DNA of 64,000 nucleotides from assembly GCA_010672785.1 (NCBI GenBank), contig JAAHFX010000002.1, positions 994,411-1,058,410 of the forward strand, in the 5' to 3' direction. The position numbers were made by a program, and so were the translations under genes. Below, piece by piece: positions 18,651 to 27,571 of this stretch. This DNA comes from Sphaerospermopsis sp. SIO1G1. GTDB lineage: Bacteria; Cyanobacteriota; Cyanobacteriia; Cyanobacteriales; Nostocaceae. Under the pieces are notes generated by a model. It saw only the letters and a list, made by a program, of their open reading frames with translations. It did no database searches and had not been told where the DNA came from. The first letter of the stretch is position 1. Every line of letters starts with the position of its first letter.

Positions 18651-19997
18651 TTATTTATTGGGAGATTTTGTTTTAGTTATTATAGAACTACTAGCAGGAT
18701 TTGTGACGGTGCAATTTAATTCTGTTTGTGTGGTAGTTAAACTATTATAAGTCTGATATCTACCAATGACACTGGTTGGATAATAATTATTGCTATCAGG
18801 AGATAAATTGATGTAACGTGGTATGTCTATTTGAAATTTTGAACCTACACCTAGTTGACTTTGTAATAATATTTTTCCTCCCATTTTTCTAACCAAGGAA
18901 TCAGTAATTGCTAAACCCAAACCAGTACCAGAATATTGACGATTTATTTTTTGATCTACTTGTCTAAAAGCTTCAAATATGTTTTGTAAGTTTTGTGGTG
19001 CAATTCCTATTCCTGTATCGTGGATGGCTATGGTGATTATGTCTTTAGTCTGTTCTTTAACTTCTAACCCAATACTCCCAAATTCAGTAAATTTAATAGC
19101 ATTAGAAAGTAAGTTTATTAAAATTTGATGTACTCTAACTGGGTCATTTAATATTAATGTATTTTCTAAGTTTATATCTACAGATAAAGATAGGTTTTTG
19201 CATTTAGCTGAAGAATGTATTTGTGTGACTGTGTTGTTAATGATTTTGGCTATATCAAATGTTTCTGATTTGATGGCGATGTTGCCTGATTCTAGTTTGG
19301 CAAAATCTAAAACTTCATTGATCAGGTTGAGGAGGTGTTTGCCATTTTTAAGGATTCTCTCTAGCATATCTGTTTGCTGGCTGGTAAGTGGCCCAAATTT
19401 TGGGCGTAATAATAATTGAGAGAATCCAATTATGGCGTTCATTGGTGTTCTAATTTCGTGGGATATGGTAGTTATAAATTGTGATTTTAGTTTTGATGCT
19501 GTCTCTAGTTGTAACTTTTGTGTTTCTAATTCTTGTTTTTGAATATCTATTTTTCTATATGCCAACTCTACTTCCATTTTTGCTTGGTGCAAATGTTGTA
19601 CTTGTCTTAAAATCATGGGTAAGTTGGTTGGTGATATTTCTGATTTGAAAAAATATTCTGTTGCCCCGATTTTAATTAATTTTTCTGCTATTTCTTTTTG
19701 TTTAGGGATAGTTAAAATAACTAAGGGTATTTTTTTTTCTAAGGAGTTTAGTTTATGAGTTAAAGTTAAGCTATCTGGATTTTTTAAACAACAGTCTAGA
19801 AAGACACAGTCAAATTTTTCTTGTTTGAGTTGACATAGTCCTTGGTTCAGGCTTTTTGCTAGATGAATATCTACGGGTGTATCTGCCTTTTGCCAAGTTA
19901 GATAAGTTGCTTTACCTTCTACTTTAGTGATGTCTATATATAAGACCTTTAAATTATTTTTCATTGTTTTTGATGATTTGTGTGGGGTATTTGTCAA
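18651..19997 (-). CDS. Histidine kinase with degenerate receiver domain
   Basis: The 448-residue protein has an N-terminal receiver-like domain. The acceptor Asp68 remains in 'FDCVFLDCCL', but the acidic pair is reduced to 'YIDIT', so phosphorylation is uncertain. A coiled coil (about 139-170), HisKA with His180 in 'ITTISHEIRTPMN' and a complete HATPase_c domain ('NLLSNAIKFTEF', 'HDTGIGIAP', 'GTGLGLAI') follow. The C-terminal 45 residues are Ser/Thr/Asn-rich and look disordered. An internal start at Met12 is possible. It is the first gene of a two-kinase operon. Confidence 0.9.
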   Translation of the reverse strand: MTNTPHKSSKTMKNNLKVLYIDITKVEGKATYLTWQKADTPVDIHLAKSLNQGLCQLKQEKFDCVFLDCCLKNPDSLTLTHKLNSLEKKIPLVILTIPKQKEIAEKLIKIGATEYFFKSEISPTNLPMILRQVQHLHQAKMEVELAYRKIDIQKQELETQKLQLETASKLKSQFITTISHEIRTPMNAIIGFSQLLLRPKFGPLTSQQTDMLERILKNGKHLLNLINEVLDFAKLESGNIAIKSETFDIAKIINNTVTQIHSSAKCKNLSLSVDINLENTLILNDPVRVHQILINLLSNAIKFTEFGSIGLEVKEQTKDIITIAIHDTGIGIAPQNLQNIFEAFRQVDQKINRQYSGTGLGLAITDSLVRKMGGKILLQSQLGVGSKFQIDIPRYINLSPDSNNYYPTSVIGRYQTYNSLTTTQTELNCTVTNPASSSIITKTKSPNK

Positions 19998-20376
19998 GGC
20001 GACATTATTCTTGTATGATTAATCTAATTGAGTAAATTGAAAGGAAGACAATCAGTATTTAATTAACTTCTATGATTATCTCATAAAATTAAAGATTTTC
20101 AATATCAAGCAATGATGTAATAATAGTTTTGAATACACATAGATAGTTGATGATGTTGCAGCTGTACTAATATTTCATATTTACAACTGATTAACATATA
20201 CCCTAGGCTAGATTTTGATATCTATATTTTGATAAAATTAGTAAGATTTAATTATTCCTCAAGGTAGATGATAATTATTATCAATTTTTGCTACCATGTA
20301 TTAGGTATAATTATATTAAAAAGTAGTAAAAAGATTTAAACTCTGAATTAGAAAAAATATATAGTTAGGTGTAAAT
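19998..20376. other. Divergent promoter region between kinases and response regulator
   Basis: This 379-bp AT-rich spacer must hold promoters for both directions. It contains a perfect palindrome GATAATTATTATC at 20270-20282. No other repeats or genes were seen. Confidence 0.55.
20270..20282. promoter_or_regulatory. GATAAT-n-ATTATC palindrome, Fur-box-like
   Basis: The 13-bp perfect palindrome has the 6-1-6 arrangement of a Fur-type operator and lies 95 bp upstream of the response regulator start. In such AT-rich DNA it could be chance, so this is only a candidate. Confidence 0.25.
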
Positions 20377-21099
20377 ATGAAAAATATTAGTGTTGTTTTA
20401 ATTGAAGATCATGATTTAACCAGAATGGGACTGAAAACTGCAATCAATTCACATGATGGTTTAACGGTGATTGGTGAAGCTACTAATGCTATTCAAGGGT
20501 TAGAAATCTTAAAGACAATGAAACCGGATGTGGCGGTTGTAGATATTGGTTTACCCCAGATAGACGGTATTCATCTGACTAGTAAGTTTAAAAAATATCA
20601 GACAGAGGCGGGACATCCAAATACAAAAATACTGATTTTAACGATGAATGATTCAGAGGATACTGTGCTGGCTGCTTTTGCAGCGGGGGCAGACTCTTAT
20701 TATATGAAAGATACAAGTAGTGATAAATTAAATGAGGCTATAGAATCAACCTATGCTGGTAATGCGTGGATTGATCCGGCGATCGCAAATATAGTTTTAA
20801 AAAAAATAAATTCAGGTTTACCGATGGAAACTGTACCATCTGAGCAACCCAAGACTGTGGAAATTGAGGCTATATCTCCAGAAGACGAAAAAGTTTTAGA
20901 AACCTATCCTTTAACTGAGAGAGAATTAGAAATTTTAGAGTTGATCGTGGATGGTTGTAGTAACGGAGAAATTTCTAAGAGACTGTATATTACAGTGGGA
21001 ACTGTAAAAACTCATGTCCGCAATATTTTGAATAAACTTTGTGTTGATGATCGTACTCAAGCAGCAGTGAGGGCGTTACGTTCGGGATTAGTTGATTGA
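20377..21099 (+). CDS. LuxR/NarL-family response regulator
   Basis: The 240-residue regulator has an N-terminal receiver (Glu10, Asp11, acceptor Asp56 in 'VVDIGLPQIDG', Thr89, Lys111). After a variable linker of about 35 residues comes a C-terminal LuxR-type helix-turn-helix ('LTERELEILELIVDGCSNGE', recognition helix 'TVGTVKTHVRNIL'). It is divergent from two histidine kinases without DNA-binding output, which are therefore its likely partners. Targets are unknown. Confidence 0.93.
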   Translation: MKNISVVLIEDHDLTRMGLKTAINSHDGLTVIGEATNAIQGLEILKTMKPDVAVVDIGLPQIDGIHLTSKFKKYQTEAGHPNTKILILTMNDSEDTVLAAFAAGADSYYMKDTSSDKLNEAIESTYAGNAWIDPAIANIVLKKINSGLPMETVPSEQPKTVEIEAISPEDEKVLETYPLTERELEILELIVDGCSNGEISKRLYITVGTVKTHVRNILNKLCVDDRTQAAVRALRSGLVD

Positions 21100-21105
21100 T
21101 GTTTG

Positions 21106-21158
21106 AGGTGAGGGGATGAGGGGATGAGGGGATGAGTGGGTGATGGGGTGAGGGGGAG
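21106..21158. repeat. G-rich heptad repeat GGGATGA
   Basis: Tandem GAGGGGAT/GGGATGAG-type heptads follow the response regulator gene. Similar G-rich strings occur at 2431 and 28862. Confidence 0.75.
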
Positions 21159-21238
21159 AAATAGATCATTTCTATCTAACTCTTGAAACTGTTTTCTGTT
21201 CCCTGTTAAGAGTTCCCTAATCTTTACAGATAACTTTT

Positions 21239-22585
21239 TTAGCTTACCCCAAATAATGACTGCAAACATTCAGCGATGCGTTTTGCTGCACCTGGCCTAC
21301 CCATGCGCTTGATACCATTTTCGGTAATGTCTTGTAATAAATCAGAATCTTGAAGTAGGGTTTGTATAGTGGGAAAAACTTGATTAGGTTGATCTATTAA
21401 TATTAATGATGAACCTAAAAGCCTACTTTGTGCTTCCGCAAATGCTGGGTTATATTGAGGGCCTTTTCCGGGAATGGCGATCGCGGGTTTACCTAAACCT
21501 ATATACTGTTCTGTAGCTGTACCAGCCATTGCGATCGCTACATCTCCCCAGTGTAAAAATTCATTGTAGGATTGTTGGCTTAAAATTAAAGTGGCGTTTT
21601 TAAATTGGAAAAACATAGCTTGGGGATCTGTAACTTTAAGATTACATTGATCTTGTTGTTGCCATCCCATTGTTCCTAAAGTTTGAGATAATATTTCTGG
21701 ATCTAAACTTGGTGCGATCGCTCCTAAAAATACAATTTCTTTTTCCCGAAAACCATCAATTAAAGCTGAAACTCCTATCATAATTACTTCCCAATTATCA
21801 TAAGCCTCATTAGCACGAGAACCAGGGAGCAAAGTTACCATCATAGGACGAATAATTTTTGCTTCTTTGATTTCCATACTATCAAAGATCGGATTTTTTA
21901 AACTTGGTTCTAAACCATCCATCATTGGGTTTCCCGCATCAAAAGCAGGAATAGGCCACTTCCTTAAAATTTCTGTTGTTAGTGTATCTCTGGGAAACAC
22001 CCCTCGACAACGATGACGACTCATTAACCATCTTTCCCAAGGATGATAAATTGAACCAGAAAAATTTTCCCACCATGCAGATTTTGATCTTCCTGGTAAT
22101 AAACCTATTTGATCACGGACATAATATTCTGATTTTGCTGTTCCCACAAAAGCATAATTTGCACCACTGATAGTTGCAAACAATAGGGGTACAATATCCC
22201 CTACTGCTAAAATAGCTTTTTGATTACCTAATTTTGATTGTAATTTTACCCAACTACGTATCGCTTGAATTTGCTTCCAAGTCAGTTGTACTAAACCACC
22301 TTTAACATCTCGCATCAGTTGTTTACTATCCATATAAATAAACCCTCCAGATGGCATGGTTTTAACTTCACCAATACAGGGTATGTTTAATTTTTGGTAA
22401 CTATATCCTTCTCCTACTATTGGTAAAGCAAAGATGTCTGGTGAGGTAGATAATTGTTGTAATTCCTGAATAATTCGTGCAGCGATGATATCTTCACCGT
22501 GGCCATTACTAAGAACTAATAATTGTAGATGTTCTTTTTTTTCTAGAGTTTTATTTAATAGAGGTTTTTGGGATAAATTAGTCAT
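21239..22585 (-). CDS. Lipid-A-disaccharide synthase-related protein
   Basis: The 448-residue GT-B-type protein belongs to the LpxB-related family found in cyanobacteria. Visible features are the N-terminal 'VLSNGHGEDIIAARI', 'VTLLPGSRANEA' (LpxB-like PGSR motif) and the nucleotide-sugar region 'GDVAIAMAGTATEQYIGLGK'. True LpxB joins UDP-2,3-diacylglucosamine and lipid X. Most cyanobacteria lack canonical lipid A, so the substrate of this branch is uncertain. No membrane segment is obvious. Confidence 0.85.
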   Translation of the reverse strand: MTNLSQKPLLNKTLEKKEHLQLLVLSNGHGEDIIAARIIQELQQLSTSPDIFALPIVGEGYSYQKLNIPCIGEVKTMPSGGFIYMDSKQLMRDVKGGLVQLTWKQIQAIRSWVKLQSKLGNQKAILAVGDIVPLLFATISGANYAFVGTAKSEYYVRDQIGLLPGRSKSAWWENFSGSIYHPWERWLMSRHRCRGVFPRDTLTTEILRKWPIPAFDAGNPMMDGLEPSLKNPIFDSMEIKEAKIIRPMMVTLLPGSRANEAYDNWEVIMIGVSALIDGFREKEIVFLGAIAPSLDPEILSQTLGTMGWQQQDQCNLKVTDPQAMFFQFKNATLILSQQSYNEFLHWGDVAIAMAGTATEQYIGLGKPAIAIPGKGPQYNPAFAEAQSRLLGSSLILIDQPNQVFPTIQTLLQDSDLLQDITENGIKRMGRPGAAKRIAECLQSLFGVS

Positions 22586-22592
22586 TATAATT

Positions 22593-22742
22593 TTAGAATT
22601 TAGATTTTACACAAATTTTGCTTACCTGTTCAATATCTGAGTCAGGTTCTAAATAGTTGTTGTTTAAATAGCCACCTATAAAATTACAATTTGCTCTAAT
22701 TAAATCATCTAATTCTAAACCTTGCAAGTCCCATGTTTGTAC
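22593..22742 (-). pseudogene. C-terminal remnant of a WD40-type protein
   Basis: In one minus-strand frame about 49 codons read 'QTWDLQGLELDDLIRANCNF' followed by a 'GGYLNNN' segment and a stop at 22593-22595. This resembles the C-terminal end of large cyanobacterial WD40-repeat NTPase proteins (pattern WxLDLDDLLxxxCxWLxxYL, from memory). No start is present. The frame breaks at the hairpin element at 22751, so the rest of the gene is gone or displaced. Confidence 0.5.
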
Positions 22743-22750
22743 AGTTAAAT

Positions 22751-22815
22751 AGATCCCCGACTTCTGTCTTAAATTTTCAATTTATGAACATGATTATAAA
22801 AGAAGTCGGGGATCT
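22751..22815. mobile_element. 65-bp hairpin element, AGATCCCCGACTTCT arms
   Basis: The perfect 15-bp inverted ends AGATCCCCGACTTCT and AGAAGTCGGGGATCT flank an AT-rich loop. Related copies lie at 38178-38242 and 51875-51935. This copy lies between two pieces of decayed coding sequence. Confidence 0.8.
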
Positions 22816-22947
22816 TTCCACCAATGTGATTTGAGAATTCGTCTCTATTTTAGAAATGGGATTCTGTAATGCGATCGCACTGAATGGAGTTCCTATAATC
22901 ATAGAAACTGCAAGTATAGCTATATTAGAATTTAAAGAAGAGTACAT
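22777..22947 (-). pseudogene. Signal-peptide-bearing start of a disrupted gene
   Basis: The 56-codon frame begins with a hydrophobic signal-like stretch ('NIAILAVSMIIGTPFSAIA'), continues 'LQNPISKIETNSQ', then runs into the hairpin element ('RSPTSF' comes from its arm) and stops. It looks like the 5' end of an exported protein gene cut by the element. No matching 3' part was identified, and the nearby WD40-type remnant seems unrelated. Confidence 0.4.
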
Positions 22948-23416
22948 AACTATTACACACTGATTATAACTTAGTAAATACTTGCTTAAGTACTTATGTT
23001 ACAGTATAATTTTATCAAGTTACAAGAAAATACTTTAAAATTAATTTACAAAAAGTTGAATGAGTTTACAAAAGTTAATAAATCAACTTAATATTCTGAT
23101 GGGCCAGATTTTTGCTACTCACCCATAACTAAAAATTAATAATCAATTACCCCTTGCTTTTGTGATCACTAGGACAGATAATAGAAAGTACCAATTACCA
23201 AAATAACCAAAACCAATATTTTCTTCCCCAACTGCTTAAATGAGTTGGGGATCTTTATTTATAGCGATCGCTGACTACATCGGAAACAAAAAATTACATT
23301 TATCTGTCTGTAAAACTATAGGTGAAAACTTTTATATGTTTGCTATCACCGTTTAAATATTTATCAAACCTTTCACTAATTGAATTAGTGCAATTAATCT
23401 ATATTGATTGTTAATT
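22948..23416. other. AT-rich spacer upstream of the Omp85 gene
   Basis: No gene is visible. There is a short inverted repeat, CCCCAACT/AGTTGGGG, at about 23225-23250, similar in style to the 65-bp hairpin elements, and a HIP1-related GCGATCGC near 23265. Confidence 0.5.
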
Positions 23417-25444
23417 ATGCGAGTTTCTTCTGCGGCTATCCTTACCTTAGCTACCCTAGCAGCTAACAATATAAATCAACAAGCAAAAGCTTTACCTAAT
23501 GAAAATACAACTACAGAAAATCAAACCCCAACCACAGATGTAGTTGTAATTCCTTATTTGCAGAATGAAAATACACCCACAGAAAATTCAGCATCTCCAG
23601 AAACTGCCAACATAGTAGAATTTAGTTCTCAACCACAATCACAACCAGTAGTAATTCCTAGAAATAATAACATTAATAATAATCAAAATCGCTCCAATCA
23701 AGAACTAATCACCGACTTAGTAGTCACAGTCACAGATGTCCAAATAATTGGAGCAACACCAGAATTAGAACAAGTAATTCAGAAAACTATTCAAACTAAA
23801 ACTGGAAGCACAACCAGTCAAAATCAACTCCAGCAAGATGTAGACAATATTTTAAAAACTGGCTTATTTGCCGATGCAGTTGTCAATAGCACCAGCAACC
23901 CCAACGGAATCAATGTTATTTATCAAGTCAAACCTATCGTAGTTCAAGCATTACAATTATCAGGAGCAAAAGTTCTTACCTATCAAGTTGCTCTAGCTAA
24001 TTTCCAAGATCAAGTTGGTAAAAATATTAGTCCTGCATCTTTAGAAAAAACCGTCAACCAAATTAACCAATGGTACAAAGAAAATGGTTATACTTTAGCC
24101 AGAGTTTTATCTATTCAACCCAACCGTCAAGGAGTCTTAACAGTTAATGTCGCTGAAGGTTTAATTAATAATGTGAAATTCCGGTTTTTGGGTGAAGAAA
24201 GAGAGAAAGTAGATGAAAATGGTAATCCTATTCAAGGAAGAACAAAAACAGACTTTCTCAAACAACAATTACAGTTAGAACCAGGTAAAGTTTTTCAGGA
24301 TAATTTAGCCCGTCAAGATGTACAAACCCTATATAAATTGGGATTATTTCAAAGTGTGAATGTCGCCTTTGAAGGGGATGCAAATCAATTAGATTTAGTT
24401 TATGAACTGCAAGAAGTAGGAGCAAGATCCGTTAACCTAGGTGGAGGTTACAATGCTGATGATGGGATTTCCGTGATTGTCAGCTACAGAGATCAGAATA
24501 TTGGTGGTGTAAATGATACCTTAGCAGCCAATATAGAAGTAAACAGAAGAGATGTACTATTTAATACTAACTTTAACAGCCCATATCGGCAAACGAACCC
24601 AGAAAGACTAGGCTACAATATCAAGACATTCAGAAGAAGACAACTCTCCGACACCTTTGATGATAGTATCAATTTACCCAATGGAGATAAAGTCAGAGAA
24701 GGAAAAATTGGTGGTAGCGTAAGTGTGCAACAAGAAGTGGAAGGTTGGGATGCTTCCGTAGGTTTGAATTACAGTCGTGTGACTATCCGCGATCGCGAAG
24801 GGAATATTACCCCCAGAGATGCAAACAACAACCAACTATCATTCAGTGATACCGGAATTGACGACTTAGTCACCGTATCCTTCACAGCTACCAAAGACGA
24901 AAGAGACAACCTCCTGGAAACTACACAAGGTTCTGTTCTCAGTTTTACCACCGAACAATCCATCCCCGTTGGAAATGGTGAAATTACCATGAATAGGGTA
25001 AGTGGTAATTATAGCCAGTATATCCCTGTAAATTTATTTAACAGTCAACAATCCCAAGTATTTGCAGTCAACCTACAAGCAGGTACAGTTATAGGAGACT
25101 TACCACCCTACGAAACCTTCAACTTAGGTGGTTCTAACTCAGTACGTGGTTATGACAGTGGTAAAGTTGGTAGTGGTCGTACTTATGTTTTAGCATCCGC
25201 TGAATATCGGTTTCCCATCTTTCCCATAGCGGGAGGTGTAGTTTTTGCAGACTTTGGAACTGACTTAGGTTCTGGTGATACAGTCATTGGTGATCCAGCA
25301 GGAGAAAGGAATAAACCCGGTAGCGGTTTTGGTTATGGTGCAGGGGTACGAGTTAATTCACCTTTAGGTTTAATTCGTGCTGACTACGGCATTAACGATC
25401 AAGGAGAAAGTAGAATTCATATAGGTATTGGTCAGAAATTTTAA
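23417..25444 (+). CDS. Omp85/BamA-type outer membrane protein
   Basis: The 675-residue protein inserts beta-barrel proteins in the outer membrane. After a signal peptide (ending near 'QQAKA') comes a Thr/Asn/Gln-rich linker of about 80 residues, then three POTRA-like domains (about 100-360; 'VQALQLSGAKVLTYQVALAN', 'WYKENGYTLARVL') and a 16-strand barrel ending in phenylalanine ('IHIGIGQKF'). The barrel's conserved loop motif VRGYD is present ('GGSNSVRGYDSGKVG'). Three POTRAs are usual for cyanobacterial Omp85. The TTG at 23408 is in frame, but ATG 23417 fits the signal peptide better. Confidence 0.92.
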   Translation: MRVSSAAILTLATLAANNINQQAKALPNENTTTENQTPTTDVVVIPYLQNENTPTENSASPETANIVEFSSQPQSQPVVIPRNNNINNNQNRSNQELITDLVVTVTDVQIIGATPELEQVIQKTIQTKTGSTTSQNQLQQDVDNILKTGLFADAVVNSTSNPNGINVIYQVKPIVVQALQLSGAKVLTYQVALANFQDQVGKNISPASLEKTVNQINQWYKENGYTLARVLSIQPNRQGVLTVNVAEGLINNVKFRFLGEEREKVDENGNPIQGRTKTDFLKQQLQLEPGKVFQDNLARQDVQTLYKLGLFQSVNVAFEGDANQLDLVYELQEVGARSVNLGGGYNADDGISVIVSYRDQNIGGVNDTLAANIEVNRRDVLFNTNFNSPYRQTNPERLGYNIKTFRRRQLSDTFDDSINLPNGDKVREGKIGGSVSVQQEVEGWDASVGLNYSRVTIRDREGNITPRDANNNQLSFSDTGIDDLVTVSFTATKDERDNLLETTQGSVLSFTTEQSIPVGNGEITMNRVSGNYSQYIPVNLFNSQQSQVFAVNLQAGTVIGDLPPYETFNLGGSNSVRGYDSGKVGSGRTYVLASAEYRFPIFPIAGGVVFADFGTDLGSGDTVIGDPAGERNKPGSGFGYGAGVRVNSPLGLIRADYGINDQGESRIHIGIGQKF

Positions 25445-25652
25445 ATGTCAGTTGTCAGTTATCAGTTGTCAGTTATCAGTTATCAATTATCAGTTATCAA
25501 TTATCAGTTATCAATTATCAGTTATCAATTATCAGTTATCAGTTGTTAGTTATTAGTTATCAGTTGTCAGTTATCAGTTATTAGTTATCAGTTATTAGTT
25601 ATCAGTTATTAGTTGTCAGTTATTAGTTGTTAGTTATTAGTTATCAGTTATT
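25445..25652. repeat. Long heptad repeat array (CAGTTAT/TAGTTAT)
   Basis: About thirty imperfect 7-bp units of (C/T)AGTT(A/G)T and CAATTAT run directly after the Omp85 stop codon. The same family is at 42223-42361 and shorter at 46650. No coding capacity. Confidence 0.9.
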
Positions 25653-25682
25653 AGTACCTTCTATGAAGGAATCTGCTTTTCC

Positions 25683-25743
25683 AAAAAAATAGTTGGTTAA
25701 AACAAACTTTAGCTTTAAGACAGGGAATTAATTCCCTGGCTAA
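25683..25743. repeat. Interspersed repeat with CAGGGAATT core
   Basis: The segment 'aaaaaaatagttggttaaaa' to 'attccctggctaa' matches the inverted stretch at 53733-53807 with substitutions and a short insertion. Both lie at gene ends and contain small inverted repeats. Confidence 0.7.
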
Positions 25744-25779
25744 TTTTTATGATTTTTCTAATTTATTCTCCAGACTATA

Positions 25780-27087
25780 TCATCTTTCCAAATCCTCAGT
25801 CTCCTTCACAACTCCCGCAGTTAAAACCTCATTTCCTTCAGAAGTAACTAACACATCATCCTCAATTCTAATTCCAATTCCTACCCAACGAGAATCTATA
25901 GCTGGTTGATCTTCGGTTGGTTGAGTATCCGGTACAATATATAAACCAGGTTCTATAGTTAAAACCTGTCCTGGTTGTAAAAGTTGTGGGTTTTCTCCAT
26001 GTTGATAAACTCCCACATCATGAACATCCAAACCTAACCAATGACTGGTTCTGTGCATATAAAATGGTTTGTATTTTTCCTCTTCTATTAATTTATCAAT
26101 CTCCCCTTTCAATAAACCCAAATCAACTAAACCTTCCGTTAAAATTCGCACTGCTTTTTTATGAGGTGCATCAAAACTATTTCCTGGTTTAACTTCTTGA
26201 ATTGCTTGTTTTTGTGCTTCCAAAACTATTTCATACAATGCTTTTTGTTCTGGTGTAAATTTCCCACTGATTGGAAATGTTCTAGTAATATCAGAATTGT
26301 AATAACCATAAGCACAACCAGCATCAATTAATAACAAATCATTTGCTTGCATTTGACAATTATTTTCTACATAGTGCAAAACACAAGCATTTCTACCCGA
26401 TGCAACTATAGAAGGATAAGCAGGCCCCATTCCACCTCGCAACCGGAAAATATGTTCTATTTCTGCTTGTATTTCATACTCATACCTTCCCGGTGCTGTA
26501 ATATTTAAAGCATGGTTGTGTGCTTCGACAGCAATATCTGCGGCTTTTCGCATTAAGTTTAATTCATTATCACTTTTATGTAACCTTAAACTGTGCAAAA
26601 CTGTACAGGTATCTTCTATTGCAGTAGGGCCTATTCCCCTTTTAGGATAAGTTCGCAGTAAACGTTGATAATGTTTGAGAACAGTACTATTAAAACTTTG
26701 ATCACGTCCAAAATGATAATATATGCGATCAGCTTTTTCCAAATACTGGGGTAATTTCTCACCTAACTCTGCAATGGGATAAACTATATCCGCACCATAA
26801 ATTTCCTTTGCAGCATCTACCCCACAAAGATAACCACTCCAAACCTCTTTTTCCTTATCCTTGGGTTGCACAAACAAAATAAACCGATGTTCTTCATGAT
26901 GGGGTGCTAACACCGCTACAGCTGACGCTTCATTAAAACCGGTTAAGTAATAGAAATCACTATCTTGCCTGTAAACATACTCAACATCGTTGTGCATTAC
27001 TGCTGTGGGTGCGCTGCGAATAATTGCTGTTCCTTGTCCAATTTTCGCCATTACCTGCTCACGACGCTGTTTATATTCTACTTGCAT
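25780..27087 (-). CDS. pepP: Xaa-Pro aminopeptidase
   Basis: M24B metallopeptidase that removes N-terminal residues preceding proline. The 435 residues comprise an N-terminal AMP_N domain (about 1-140) and a C-terminal pita-bread domain. All five metal ligands are visible: Asp255 ('LLIDAG'), Asp266 ('NSDITRTF'), His349 ('RTSHWLGLDVHDVG'), Glu379 ('TIEPGLY') and Glu409 ('IRIEDD'). It is cytoplasmic, without a signal peptide, and probably monocistronic. Confidence 0.95.
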   Translation of the reverse strand: MQVEYKQRREQVMAKIGQGTAIIRSAPTAVMHNDVEYVYRQDSDFYYLTGFNEASAVAVLAPHHEEHRFILFVQPKDKEKEVWSGYLCGVDAAKEIYGADIVYPIAELGEKLPQYLEKADRIYYHFGRDQSFNSTVLKHYQRLLRTYPKRGIGPTAIEDTCTVLHSLRLHKSDNELNLMRKAADIAVEAHNHALNITAPGRYEYEIQAEIEHIFRLRGGMGPAYPSIVASGRNACVLHYVENNCQMQANDLLLIDAGCAYGYYNSDITRTFPISGKFTPEQKALYEIVLEAQKQAIQEVKPGNSFDAPHKKAVRILTEGLVDLGLLKGEIDKLIEEEKYKPFYMHRTSHWLGLDVHDVGVYQHGENPQLLQPGQVLTIEPGLYIVPDTQPTEDQPAIDSRWVGIGIRIEDDVLVTSEGNEVLTAGVVKETEDLER

Positions 27088-27571
27088 AGCTAATTGACCT
27101 AGAAAATTATAGTAATGTTTTTAACAACAGCAAAAGTCAGATTAACATCAATCATGTACATCTGTAATTGCTAATCTTGATTATTCTAACCAATTTTGAA
27201 TTTATGGGAATCATCATTTATAGCAATTCCCATCTCAGGGATAAGATTTTTAGTTTTAGGGAAGAGAGAATCAGAAATAAATTGGTGTGTACTTCATAAG
27301 ACGAGAAAACACCATATCATCCTCAGCCAATTTGATTGTCAAGAAATAAAGATTTAATGATTAACTTTTGATATTAATAAACAAAAAAATAACTGAATTT
27401 TGATTGCTCAGAGAGAACTTTAATATTCACAAAAAAATCATCAATCACACAAACAAAATATTTGTGAATAGTGACATTAACTAGGAAAAAAATAAATAAA
27501 TGTTTGCTATTTACAGAATCTTAATTTTTAATCCATTAAAACTTTATATTAATTACTCATAAAAACTGACA
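27088..27571. other. AT-rich divergent spacer
   Basis: 484 bp separate divergent pepP and the calcium-loop repeat gene. No coding sequence or recognised repeat was seen. It must carry both promoters. Confidence 0.5.

Noticed and set aside
25445..25652. CRISPR-like array
   Set aside because: Units are 7 bp and contiguous, without spacers; these are heptad short tandem repeats.
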